DNA of 57,921 bases from positions 1 through 57,921 of the forward strand of contig JBBDQU010000008.1 in assembly GCA_040905865.1 (NCBI GenBank). Reading direction: 5' to 3'. The notes beneath the pieces are model-generated. The model searched no databases. It saw nothing but the letters and a program-made list of their open reading frames with translations, and was not told where the DNA came from. Position numbers and translations under genes: made by a program. Below, piece by piece: positions 8,892-17,864 of this stretch. Within the stretch, counting starts at the first letter, position 1. The number at the start of each line of letters is the position of its first letter. Source of the stretch: Alphaproteobacteria bacterium (GTDB taxonomy: Bacteria > Pseudomonadota > Alphaproteobacteria > UBA8366 > GCA-2717185).

Positions 8892-9118
8892 GCAAACATC
8901 CTTGTGATCGATACGTTTTCTGCTGCAGTGCGGTGTGTTAATATGGCATGAGTGCAATATTCCGTGCATTGGCGTAAACGTCAAAGTTATTGCTGGAATA
9001 TCGCGTCGAACTCTGGGACTATCCGACTGTCAAGATATAGCTATTTTTACACGTAATAATGAATGCATTTGCGATACGGTGCGGGGCCGTAAGGGCGGTT
9101 CCGGTGGTGAGGTCAGGT

Positions 9119-10294
9119 ATGAGCAGATTTTGGTTGGGGTTGACGGGGACGGCAGCCGTGTTGCGTTTCGCCGCCATGGCGACCGTGGCGGTGCTGATCC
9201 CGGCGGCCGCGGCGGCGCAAGGCATGGCGGCATCGGTCAATGTCGATTTCGTCATCGAGGAACCCCTGTCGCAGACTTCGCCCGTGATCGGGCGATTCGT
9301 TTCCAAGCAATCGGGTATTGTGGCGGCTCTGATGCGCGGGCCCGTCGGGGACGTGGCGGTGGCCGTCGGTGATCGGGTCAGGAAAGGCGACGTTCTGGCC
9401 AGCCTGGTAACCGAGCGGATCCGCTGGAGCCGGGAACTGGCGGCTGCGGAACTCAAGGCCAGACAGGCAAGGCTGAGGACGGCGAAGGCGCAGCTTGCCC
9501 TGACGCAACAGGAACTGGCCCGGCTGGCGAACCTGAGGAATTCAGCCGCCTTTTCACAGGCCCGGCATGAAGACAAACGTAACGAGGTGGCGAAGTTCCT
9601 CAGCGAGGTCGGCGAGCGCGAGGCGGAAATCAGCAGTGCGGCCGCGGAATTGCGGCTGGCGGAGATCGATTTGTACAACGCGCAAATTCGCGCGCCTTAC
9701 AATGCGATTGTGTCGGAAAAGCACGTCTCGCCGGGGGTCTATCTGAATGTTGGCGATCCCGTCGTGACACTGGTCAATGGGGAAGCGCTGGAGATCGAGG
9801 CGAATGTTCCGGCGGAACGTATCAGCGGCCTCGTCCCCGGCCGCAGCGTGGATATCCGGCTCGACAACGGCATGATCCAGAAGGCGACGGTCAGGGCGCT
9901 GGTGCCGACTGAGCATACGCAGACGCGAACCCGGCCCGTTCGTTTCAGTCAGGCCTTCGACGCTGCATTCGCGACGGAACGCGCGCTGGCGATGAACCAG
10001 AGTGTGACGGTACTGGTGCCCCTTGGAAAGCCGCGCAATGTCGTATCCGTGCACAAGGACGGTGTCATTCCGCGGGGCGGACAGAACATCGTGTTCGTTG
10101 TCGAGGGCGGCAAGGCATTACAGCGTGAGGTGCAACTCGGCAGTGCGGTTGGCAATCGCTTCGAGGTGCTGGAAGGATTGCGGGTCGGCGACGCAATCGT
10201 CGTTCGCGGGAATGAGCGGCTTCACCCCGGACAGGACGTGACATACGAGGGCATGCCGAAGGACGAGACGGCTGTGGCTTCGCCAAAGCCGTAA
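9119..10294 (+). CDS. RND efflux periplasmic adaptor (HlyD/MFP family)
   Basis: 391 residues from the ATG at 9119, which places a signal peptide at the N-terminus (hydrophobic stretch ending AAAAAQG). An upstream in-frame ATG at 9059 would put 20 extra residues before it. Typical adaptor layout: lipoyl half-motif near VAVAVGDRVRKGDVLASL, an alpha-helical coiled-coil hairpin rich in Ala, Glu and Arg, the second lipoyl half with IRAPYNAIVSEKHVSPGVYL, then beta-barrel and membrane-proximal domains. It links the inner-membrane pump to an outer-membrane channel. The pump gene starts 13 bases downstream. No TolC-like gene is present. Confidence 0.92.
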   Translation: MSRFWLGLTGTAAVLRFAAMATVAVLIPAAAAAQGMAASVNVDFVIEEPLSQTSPVIGRFVSKQSGIVAALMRGPVGDVAVAVGDRVRKGDVLASLVTERIRWSRELAAAELKARQARLRTAKAQLALTQQELARLANLRNSAAFSQARHEDKRNEVAKFLSEVGEREAEISSAAAELRLAEIDLYNAQIRAPYNAIVSEKHVSPGVYLNVGDPVVTLVNGEALEIEANVPAERISGLVPGRSVDIRLDNGMIQKATVRALVPTEHTQTRTRPVRFSQAFDAAFATERALAMNQSVTVLVPLGKPRNVVSVHKDGVIPRGGQNIVFVVEGGKALQREVQLGSAVGNRFEVLEGLRVGDAIVVRGNERLHPGQDVTYEGMPKDETAVASPKP

Positions 10295-10307
10295 GCGGTA
10301 CATTGAC

Positions 10308-13300
10308 ATGAACCTGATCCGGCTATCTATAAAGCGGCCTATCGCCGTCATGGCGGCGGTAATCCTCGCGGTCCTCTTCGGCCTTGTCGCGCTGAATACG
10401 ATTCCGATCCAGTTGGCGCCCGACCTCCATCGTCCGATTATCACGATTTCGACCAACTGGTACGGTGCCGCCCCGTCGGAAATCGAACGCGAAATCCTCA
10501 ATCGCCAGGAAGAGGCCCTGAAGGGGCTGGAAGGCCTGAAGCGGATGGTCGGCAATGCCCAGGACGGCAGTAGCCAGATCGAACTGGAGTTCAGTGTTTC
10601 GCAGAACATGGACAAGGCGCTGCTGCTCGTCGCCAACCGGCTGGACCGGGTCAACGGCTACCCTGAGGAAGCCGACGAACCAAGTTTGCAGACTTCCGGC
10701 GCGGATGACAATTCCATTGCCTGGTTCCGGCTGTCCCGGGTGCCGGGCAATGACCGGCCAATTCACACCTTCGGCGATTTTGCGGAGGATATCGTCAAGG
10801 AACGTCTGGAACGCGTGTCCGGCGTCGGGCGCGTCGACGTCTATGGCGGCGCTGAACGGGAAATGCAGATCATCGTCGATCCCGCGAAGATGGCGCGCTA
10901 TGGATTGACGGTGACCGATATTGTCGACCGCCTGCGCGGTGCCAACGCCTCCATCACGGGTGGCGATGTCGAGGAAGGCAAGCGCCGCTACATCGTGCGG
11001 ACGGATAACGAATTCAAGTCGCCTGAACAGGTCGCCGCCGTGATGCTGCGATCCGACAGTACGACGGCGGCCAGCCAGGTCGGCCGGGTCACCGTTGGCG
11101 ACATTGCGACAGTCGGCTTCGACTATAAAAAGCCCGTCGCGCGGATCAGGACGCTGGGCGATGAGTCGATTGCGATGAGCGTCAAGCGAGAGACCGGGGC
11201 CAATGTCATCGACACAATGAAGGGCGTTCGCGCGGCGGTCGAGGAACTGAAGCGGAGCGCCTTGTCGGATCAGGGCCTGGAAATTGAGCAGATTTACGAC
11301 GAAACGATTTATATCGAATCGGCAATCGATCTGGTGATCCAGAACATCTATGTCGGCGGCGCCTTTGCCGTCTGCATTCTGCTGCTTTTCCTGCGGTCCG
11401 GCCGGGCGACGCTGGTAATCGGGCTGGCAATCCCGGTTTCGGTCATCGCCTCCTTTGTCGCCATGGCTGTGCTCGGGCGGTCGCTGAATGTCATCTCGCT
11501 GGCGGGTATTGCCTTCGCCGTCGGCATGGTTGTCGATGCGGCCATCGTGGTGCTTGAGAATATCTACCGGTTGCGTGAACGCGGTATGGCCCCTGCCGAA
11601 GCGGCCTATCGGGGCGCACAGCAGGTCTGGGGCGCAATTCTGGTTTCCGCGCTGACGACCGTAATGGCGTTCATCCCCATCCTGATCATGCAGCTTGAGG
11701 TGGGGCAGCTTTTCCGGGATATCGGCGTTGCGATTTCCGTTGCGGTGCTGTTGTCACTGGTCGTTTCGATAACGGTCATTCCGGCTCTTTCCCAACGCCT
11801 GCTGGGACACAGTGTGAAATCGCCGGGCGAGGGGATCCGGCTTCCGATCGTCGATACTTGTGCGCGGGGTTTCGTGAAAGCGGCAACCGCGCTTGCCTCG
11901 GCGGTCGTGCGCAGCAGGATGCTGGCCATCGGCGTCGTGTCCGTCGTTACCCTGGTAATGATCTATTCCACCTGGCAGTTTCTGCCGAAACTGGAATATC
12001 TGCCCAAGGGCAATCAGAACCTGATCATCGGATTCATCCTGCCGCCGCCGGGATATAATCTGAAGACGACCACCGATATCGCGCGGGATCTTGAAGATGC
12101 GGTGCGGCCGAACTGGGTCAAGGAAACCGGACCGGAAGATGCGTCGGACGGTACGCCAAAAATGTCGCATTTCTTTTTTGTCACCTTCCGCGACCTGACC
12201 ATCGTCGGCGCCATCGCGGCCGATGGCATGCGGGTCGGCGAACTGATCCCGGTCCTGAGCCAGCCTGTTTTCCGGGAGCCAGGCACCTTCGGTGTGATGG
12301 CCCAGCGATCCATCTTCGGACGTGGCGTACGGGGCACCCGGTCTATCGACCTGGATATATCCGGGCCGGACCTGGAGACGGTCATCGGGGTCGCGCAGCA
12401 GGCAGCAGGCCTGGTGGAGGGCGTATTGCCGCGAAGCGCGGGAAATCAGATGCGGCCGCAGCCGGGGCTTGAACTCGGGGCGCCTGAATTACGTATCAGG
12501 CCCGATCCCGTACGTCTGGCGGATAACGGTGTCACGGCGCGCGATCTCGGCGATACGGTCGATGCATTCAATGACGGGCTTCGGGTCGTCGAAATCACGG
12601 TTGGCGCGAAGCGGCTCGACCTCATGCTGACGGGGTCGCATTCCGCGGTCGCCGAAACGCAGGGAATCGGGAACATGCCGATCGTCACGCGATCCGGCAC
12701 CATACTCCCGCTACGGTCGCTGGCCGATATCGAAGTGACGGCCGGTCCGACCTCTATCCGACATGTGGAGCGCGCGCGGACGGTTACCCTCGAGATTCAG
12801 CCGGCGGACACTCTGGCGCTCGGCGAGGCGGTGGAGCTTCTTCAGCGTGGCGTGGTCGACAGGATGGCGACGGACGGGCTGCCGCCTGGCGTTCATATGC
12901 GGTTCTCGGGCGCGGCCGACAAACTGGCGGAAACCTGGGGCGAGATGCAGATCGACCTGCTGATGGCGCTGATCATCGTGTATCTGGTAATGGCGGTGCT
13001 GTTCGAAAGCTTTGCCTATCCGCTGATCATTCTATTGTCCGTTCCCCTGGCGACGGCCGGTGGCGTGGCGGGGCTGGTCGCCCTGAACGTGGCGTACTTC
13101 CAGCCGCTCGACATGTTGACCCTCCTTGGCTTCGTGATCCTGATCGGCATTGTCGTGAATAACGCCATCCTGCTTGTCCACCAGACCCTCTACCATATCC
13201 GCGACGAGGGTATGGCGCTCGAAATCGCAATAGTCGAAGCGACACGGAACCGGATCCGGCCGATTTTCATGTCCACGCTGACGAGCGTCATGGGCATGCT

Positions 13301-13499
13301 GCCGCTGGTGATCATGCCCGGCGAGGGGTCTGAAATCTATCGCGGGCTGGGTTCCGTGGTTATTGGCGGGCTGGCCCTTTCCGCCGTGCTGACGCTGGTA
13401 ATTGTGCCACCCCTCCTGGGCCTGTTCGTCGGTATCCTTGAGCGCGACCGCTCGGGCGGCGCCATCGCGAAGGATGCCGCCGTAAACCCCGCGGAATAA
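10308..13499 (+). CDS. RND efflux permease (AcrB/AcrD/AcrF family)
   Basis: 1063 residues, normal for the family, with twelve predicted membrane spans in two halves and two large periplasmic loops. It starts MNLIRLSIKRPIAVMAAVIL, the usual first span. The central transmembrane helix carries the family's acidic relay region (AGIAFAVGMVVDAAIVVLEN, about 403-422). The second half repeats the pattern with GFVILIGIVVNNAILLVHQ. It is a proton-driven exporter of amphipathic compounds or drugs, co-transcribed with the adaptor just upstream. Substrate unknown. It converges on the cyclase gene 50 bases away. Confidence 0.93.
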   Translation: MNLIRLSIKRPIAVMAAVILAVLFGLVALNTIPIQLAPDLHRPIITISTNWYGAAPSEIEREILNRQEEALKGLEGLKRMVGNAQDGSSQIELEFSVSQNMDKALLLVANRLDRVNGYPEEADEPSLQTSGADDNSIAWFRLSRVPGNDRPIHTFGDFAEDIVKERLERVSGVGRVDVYGGAEREMQIIVDPAKMARYGLTVTDIVDRLRGANASITGGDVEEGKRRYIVRTDNEFKSPEQVAAVMLRSDSTTAASQVGRVTVGDIATVGFDYKKPVARIRTLGDESIAMSVKRETGANVIDTMKGVRAAVEELKRSALSDQGLEIEQIYDETIYIESAIDLVIQNIYVGGAFAVCILLLFLRSGRATLVIGLAIPVSVIASFVAMAVLGRSLNVISLAGIAFAVGMVVDAAIVVLENIYRLRERGMAPAEAAYRGAQQVWGAILVSALTTVMAFIPILIMQLEVGQLFRDIGVAISVAVLLSLVVSITVIPALSQRLLGHSVKSPGEGIRLPIVDTCARGFVKAATALASAVVRSRMLAIGVVSVVTLVMIYSTWQFLPKLEYLPKGNQNLIIGFILPPPGYNLKTTTDIARDLEDAVRPNWVKETGPEDASDGTPKMSHFFFVTFRDLTIVGAIAADGMRVGELIPVLSQPVFREPGTFGVMAQRSIFGRGVRGTRSIDLDISGPDLETVIGVAQQAAGLVEGVLPRSAGNQMRPQPGLELGAPELRIRPDPVRLADNGVTARDLGDTVDAFNDGLRVVEITVGAKRLDLMLTGSHSAVAETQGIGNMPIVTRSGTILPLRSLADIEVTAGPTSIRHVERARTVTLEIQPADTLALGEAVELLQRGVVDRMATDGLPPGVHMRFSGAADKLAETWGEMQIDLLMALIIVYLVMAVLFESFAYPLIILLSVPLATAGGVAGLVALNVAYFQPLDMLTLLGFVILIGIVVNNAILLVHQTLYHIRDEGMALEIAIVEATRNRIRPIFMSTLTSVMGMLPLVIMPGEGSEIYRGLGSVVIGGLALSAVLTLVIVPPLLGLFVGILERDRSGGAIAKDAAVNPAE

Positions 13500-13548
13500 C
13501 CGGCGATCAATTGCCTCACCCCTGGGGGCAAGCCGGCCGGTTTGCTGT

Positions 13549-15396
13549 TCAGTTTCCCGGGCCATCGACCGTTGCCGCGTCCGCGGGCGGCGTCAGCGCC
13601 GATGCGGGCAGCCGCAGGAAAGAAACCGGCGTATCGAATCCCTTGAACCGGCTCTCCACCGCTTCGAGCGGGTAGGCGGCCAGCATTTCGGCGACGGCCG
13701 GATCCTTCACTACATCTTCCGAGAGAACGATGTCGCCGCCGTTGCTTTCACCCTGCAGGCGCGCGGCCATGTTGATTGTCGATCCGAAATAATCGAAACG
13801 CTCGCTCAGCGTTACCGCGATGCAGGGGCCGCAATGGACGCCGAGCTTGATCACGATATTCTCGCCGGAGGATTCCCTGTTGAACTCCCGAACGCCCTGC
13901 TGGACCCGTATGGCGGCGCGGACGGCGTCGGCGGGGTCGTGAAAGGCGGCCATGACGGCATCGCCGATTGTCTTGACGACGCTGCCGTTACATACGCGGA
14001 CGACCCGCGCCAGAAAGGCGAAATGCTCCCGCACCAGACCATAGGCCCTGGCGTCGCCGACACGTTCATAAAGCGCCGTGGATCCGCGCAGGTCGGTAAA
14101 CAGTAGCGCGACCCGCGAAATACCGACCTGGTCGCCGGGACGCAGAATCTGGTGCGAAAACAGGTCGCGAAACGTTTGCAGGATTGTCACCCGTTCGGCG
14201 ATGAGCGCGTCCGCCACCCAGTCACGGGATTCGACAATCAGGGTGCGCCGGAATGCGGTCCTGTTTTCCGCCTGGACCGTATCGTTGGCCGACGTGCCGT
14301 CAGACGTAACGGCGTCCGTGTCGATGATCGTGGCGGGAAACCCGCCGCCCGCATACGTGAATTCCGCCTCCCCACCGGCTTCCAGCGTTCGGACACGGTA
14401 TTCGCCGGGTGCGAGGCAGGCCGAAATATCGCGTTTTTTGCCGGGATTCAGCGAGATCTGCACTTTGACATGTGGTGTGGACATGGGCCCGAACAGGCAG
14501 AACTCGCCCTTCTGGATTTCCCGGATAGCCGGATCCGGATGAAAGGTCATTTCCACGTTGCGCGAAAAATCCGCGTCGTAATCGATGTTGCACGAAGGAC
14601 AATGCGCGCCGTGCGGCAACTGGTCGAGCGACGTGACCGTGGCTTTCGCGCCGCGGCAGCGCGGGCAAAGCAGGTCCCAGCGCAGTTCCAGAAGGCCGTC
14701 CTTGACGGCTTGCAGGCACATTTCGATGGTGTCCTGCTCCGCCGCGCCCCATTTCCGGGCCAGTTCGATCGGGCGGATGCGGGCCAGGTCGACTTCCGGC
14801 GCGGACAGTATCCAGTCGGCCAGTCGTTGCGATAACCCATGATCATTCGGCGATTCAACGATGCGCGCTAATACCCTGTCGAGGCGGCTGCGGCCGCTGG
14901 GCGCCAGCGTGGTTTCGGGGGTGTCGAACGGCGCCTCGCGCTGCCCGGCGGCCCAATCGTTGGCGCTGGCGGCCAGCAGGGCAAACGATTTTTCGACGGC
15001 GCCAAAAAAGGCCGTCTTCAGGAGCAGGGCACCAAACAGGTTGGCGGGTTCCACCTCCAGCGTGTAATGGCCCGTCGCGCCATTCGCGCCGTTCGGTTCC
15101 AGCCGCAGGGTTGCCGATAACAGCCGGAACGGTCCGGCGGAAAAGACCCGGTCGTGGCGAAACCACTGTTCATTGACCCATTCCACCGGGATCTCCTCCC
15201 AAGCCAGTGCGAAAGGGCCCTTGCGCGCCCTGGCAAAGAACCGGACCGACCCGTCCGGTTGCGCGATTTCCTCAATTACATGCTTCGGCAGACCGGCGGC
15301 TTCGTTGAAACGCGCAGTGTCCGCCATGGCGGACCAGATCGCCTTCGGGGACTGCGTAAACCGCCAGACGAAAGTTCTGGAATATCTGCGGGGCAT
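13549..15396 (-). CDS. Class III adenylate/guanylate cyclase with SRPBCC and zinc-ribbon regions
   Basis: 615 residues. The N-terminal part (about 1-150) looks like an SRPBCC/START-type lipid-binding fold (WRFTQSPKAIWSAMADTARFN). A DUF5939-like middle has a zinc-ribbon pair CPRC (244-247) and CPSC (266-269). The C-terminal cyclase domain (about 425-600) has the metal-binding Asp in FTDLRGST (433-440), KTIGDAVMAAF (475-485) and the transition-state Asn/Arg in NMAAR (542-546), so it appears catalytically intact. No membrane segment is visible, suggesting a soluble enzyme making cAMP or cGMP. It is the last gene of an operon after the GFA gene and a small ORF, starting 14 bases after the latter. 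Confidence 0.88.
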   Translation of the reverse strand: MPRRYSRTFVWRFTQSPKAIWSAMADTARFNEAAGLPKHVIEEIAQPDGSVRFFARARKGPFALAWEEIPVEWVNEQWFRHDRVFSAGPFRLLSATLRLEPNGANGATGHYTLEVEPANLFGALLLKTAFFGAVEKSFALLAASANDWAAGQREAPFDTPETTLAPSGRSRLDRVLARIVESPNDHGLSQRLADWILSAPEVDLARIRPIELARKWGAAEQDTIEMCLQAVKDGLLELRWDLLCPRCRGAKATVTSLDQLPHGAHCPSCNIDYDADFSRNVEMTFHPDPAIREIQKGEFCLFGPMSTPHVKVQISLNPGKKRDISACLAPGEYRVRTLEAGGEAEFTYAGGGFPATIIDTDAVTSDGTSANDTVQAENRTAFRRTLIVESRDWVADALIAERVTILQTFRDLFSHQILRPGDQVGISRVALLFTDLRGSTALYERVGDARAYGLVREHFAFLARVVRVCNGSVVKTIGDAVMAAFHDPADAVRAAIRVQQGVREFNRESSGENIVIKLGVHCGPCIAVTLSERFDYFGSTINMAARLQGESNGGDIVLSEDVVKDPAVAEMLAAYPLEAVESRFKGFDTPVSFLRLPASALTPPADAATVDGPGN

Positions 15397-15410
15397 GCTT
15401 GCGGACGCGA

Positions 15411-15575
15411 CTATGGTCGGCGGCCGAACGTAAAATCCGCCTGGACAGTCCAGAACGCGATCCCGACACCCGGCTTTGCCGGCTGCGGCGGATCATCATG
15501 ACGAAGCAGCGCGCGATCCGGGCATTGCTTCACGCAAATGACCGCATCGGATCCAGGGTTGGGGTGGTCATCCAT
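15411..15575 (-). CDS. Small ORF, 54 residues, unknown
   Basis: ATG at 15575 preceded by AGGAGA about 7 bases upstream; TAG at 15411. It lies 39 bases after the GFA gene stop and 14 bases before the cyclase start on the same strand, which is exactly operonic spacing. The peptide begins MDDHPNPGSDAVICVKQCPD, has two cysteines four residues apart (ICVKQC), a Pro-rich middle and an aromatic end (AFWTVQADFTFGRRP). I do not recognise a family. It might bind metal or the cyclase's zinc-ribbon region, but that is only positional inference. Confidence 0.45.
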   Translation of the reverse strand: MDDHPNPGSDAVICVKQCPDRALLRHDDPPQPAKPGVGIAFWTVQADFTFGRRP

Positions 15576-15614
15576 GCGGAGTCTCCTCTCTGCGTCTGCC
15601 GCGCCGGGTGCTAC

Positions 15615-16493
15615 CTACGCGTCCTGAAAATAGGCAATAGGCCGTTTATCCGGTCCTTCGCCGAATTGCGGTAAATCGTCTTCTATCGTGAACCAGGGGG
15701 CAACGTAATTCATATAGATCCGGTTGAATGGCCGGATCACCGGATCGTCATCCAGGGAGGCCAGGGGGACAGTGACGAAGGGACGGTCGCCGCCGGGCCT
15801 GACCATGCCCGAACCGCAGATCCGGCAGAAACTGTGCGTAAAGGTGATTGCATCCGGCACGCGGTAATGCACGACCAGTTCTTCGCCCCGCACATAGTGG
15901 AAAGCGTCCCGGGCGACGGACCCGTTGGTGGTATGCGCGGCGGCGCGAGCTTTCTGGCAGCGGTGGCAATGGCAGTGGTACGAAACCCGGAAGGGTGCGG
16001 TGATCTCATAGGCGACGGCGCTGCAAAGGCAACTGCCCCGCAGGGCGTCGAAAGAATCCGGCCTGTGCGCATGCTGTTGCGGAACCGGCAGCGTCGTATT
16101 TCCCGCCTCATAGGCTTCTGCGCGCGGCAGGCTGTCCGCAATCGTGTCCCATGCAGCTTTCGATCCCGTGAAGATATGCATCGTGGGCCGGATGCCCGGA
16201 TCGTCGTCCAGGCATCCGGCCGGCATATCGACATTGCCGTCATTTTCCATCGATGGCGCGACCGATCCGCAGATCGAACAGAACGCGCGGTGATATTGAG
16301 CCGAAGACTGATAGCCGGTGATATCCGTCGCGCCGGCAACCAGCCTGTACCGTTCCCGCGCTACCGAGATATAGGTCGCGAATGGCGCCCCATGCGCCTT
16401 GCGGCACATCGAACAATGGCAATGGCGCATGCGGGTGAAAGGCGCCTCCGCCTCCCAGCGCACCGTACCGCAGAGGCAGCTTCCCCTTGTCAT
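15615..16493 (-). CDS. Tandem GFA/CENP-V-domain protein (two zinc domains)
   Basis: 292 residues containing two complete GFA domains. Domain 1 (about 1-125): GSCLCGTVRW, HCHCSMCRKAHG, FCSICGS. Domain 2 (about 155-285): GSCLCSAVAYEI, CHCHRCQKA, FCRICGSG. Each half has the cysteine set for two zinc ions found in glutathione-dependent formaldehyde-activating-type proteins, but most of the family has no proven enzyme activity. Most family members have one domain, so the fusion is less usual. GGAGCAGGAA precedes the ATG. It heads the small-ORF and cyclase operon and is divergent from the FKBP-methyltransferase gene. Confidence 0.88.
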   Translation of the reverse strand: MTRGSCLCGTVRWEAEAPFTRMRHCHCSMCRKAHGAPFATYISVARERYRLVAGATDITGYQSSAQYHRAFCSICGSVAPSMENDGNVDMPAGCLDDDPGIRPTMHIFTGSKAAWDTIADSLPRAEAYEAGNTTLPVPQQHAHRPDSFDALRGSCLCSAVAYEITAPFRVSYHCHCHRCQKARAAAHTTNGSVARDAFHYVRGEELVVHYRVPDAITFTHSFCRICGSGMVRPGGDRPFVTVPLASLDDDPVIRPFNRIYMNYVAPWFTIEDDLPQFGEGPDKRPIAYFQDA

Positions 16494-16602
16494 TTCCTGC
16501 TCCGAAACCAGTTCTGTATGTTGTTTTGTATTCGCAGGTATGGTGCGCGCGCTGTCAATGTCGCGTGTTTAAAAATGTCGTTTCGCTGAGGGTGGTAGGG
16601 GA

Positions 16603-17799
16603 ATGCTGCTGGATGTGTCACTGGCTCTCGAATGGGAAAGCGGGACGCCACGGGGGACGGTCCGCCATCGCGACTGCCTGTTCGCCGGTGGAGTCGATCC
16701 GGTCCGCGATGCGCTGCCAGGTGCTCTGGCGGCGCAATTGGCGGATTTGGCGATAGGGGAATCTGTCGTACAGCCGGTATCGGCAGCGGCGCTGACCGGC
16801 TGCGCGGTGGGGGCGGTGTTCGATCTGCCGGCGGAGGCCCTGCGCAATCCGCATGCCCTGGGATCGGCGGGTAAGCCGTTTGCCGGACGGTTCTACCCCA
16901 GCACTGTTTTCGCCCTGCCGGAAGAACGTCAAGCGCGCCAAACGATTCCGGTCCGCTACCTGGGGACGGAAGGCGGCATGATGAGGCTCGATTCCCGTCA
17001 TCCGCTGACGGGTCACGACCTGCAATTGACGGCGACCGTCATTTGCCGGACCGACGGCTCATCGGTGGACCGGCCGCCCACCGACTGGGGCCGCTGGCTT
17101 GCGACGGGGCCGGGGATGCAGGCCTGCTGGCGCGGCAGGGCGACGGCGTTCATCCATGACGGCGCCTATGCACGGTCCGACGACGCGGCGGATCGTAAAT
17201 TCTACGACATGCCCCGTATCACCGCTCATATCGACAGCCGGGCGCAGCAGACCGTCGGCGATTATTACGCCGGGTATATCCCGTCGGAAGGCGATGTCCT
17301 CGACCTGATGAGCAGCGCCCATTCCAACCTGCACCCGGAACAGCGCTTTGGCTCACTAACCGGTCTCGGCATGAACGCGGCCGAACTGGCGGCCAATGCG
17401 CGGTTGACGGATTCCGTCGTTGCCGACCTCAATACGGAACCGACTCTGCCGTTTGCCGATGCACGCTTCGATGCGGCCATCTGTACGGTATCCATAGACT
17501 ACCTGACCGATCCGGTCCGGGTCATCGGGGAGGTGGGGCGCGTGCTTCGTCCCGGCGCGCCCTTCGCCATCACCTTTTCGAACCGCTGGTTTCCGCCAAA
17601 GGTAACGCGGCTGTGGACAGAACTGAGTCCCTTCGAACAGATCGGGCTGGTGGTCAGCTATTTCGAGGCAACGGGCCGGTTCGACAAACTGGAAACGGCC
17701 TCCTTCCGGGGCCTTCCACGGCCGTTGGACGATCCCTACGCCGGACAGACGAATGAATCCGATCCGGTTTTCGCGGTGACAGGATTTGCCCGCCGCTGA
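16603..17799 (+). CDS. FKBP/SlyD-like domain fused to a class I SAM methyltransferase
   Basis: 398 residues. The N-terminal half (about 1-150) resembles an FKBP-type peptidyl-prolyl isomerase of SlyD type: VPVSAA-like strand regions, an insert with many charged residues, and the closing HPLTGHDLQLTATV, which matches the HPLAGKxLxFxVxV end of SlyD. The C-terminal half (about 215-398) is a Methyltransf_11-like Rossmann fold: GDVLDLMSS for motif I, VVADLNTEPTLPFADARFDAAICTVSIDYLTDP, and EVGRVLRPGAPFAITFSNRW. The usual GxGxG of motif I is weak here. The role is unknown; the gene heads a co-directional set ending in the UGSC gene, but a 65-base gap leaves operon membership open. Confidence 0.72.
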   Translation: MLLDVSLALEWESGTPRGTVRHRDCLFAGGVDPVRDALPGALAAQLADLAIGESVVQPVSAAALTGCAVGAVFDLPAEALRNPHALGSAGKPFAGRFYPSTVFALPEERQARQTIPVRYLGTEGGMMRLDSRHPLTGHDLQLTATVICRTDGSSVDRPPTDWGRWLATGPGMQACWRGRATAFIHDGAYARSDDAADRKFYDMPRITAHIDSRAQQTVGDYYAGYIPSEGDVLDLMSSAHSNLHPEQRFGSLTGLGMNAAELAANARLTDSVVADLNTEPTLPFADARFDAAICTVSIDYLTDPVRVIGEVGRVLRPGAPFAITFSNRWFPPKVTRLWTELSPFEQIGLVVSYFEATGRFDKLETASFRGLPRPLDDPYAGQTNESDPVFAVTGFARR

Positions 17800-17864
17800 T
17801 TTCCCGTGCAGCCGTACGAGTCGCCCGGTACCGTATCGGAATAAAAGATTACGGGAGTAATTAC

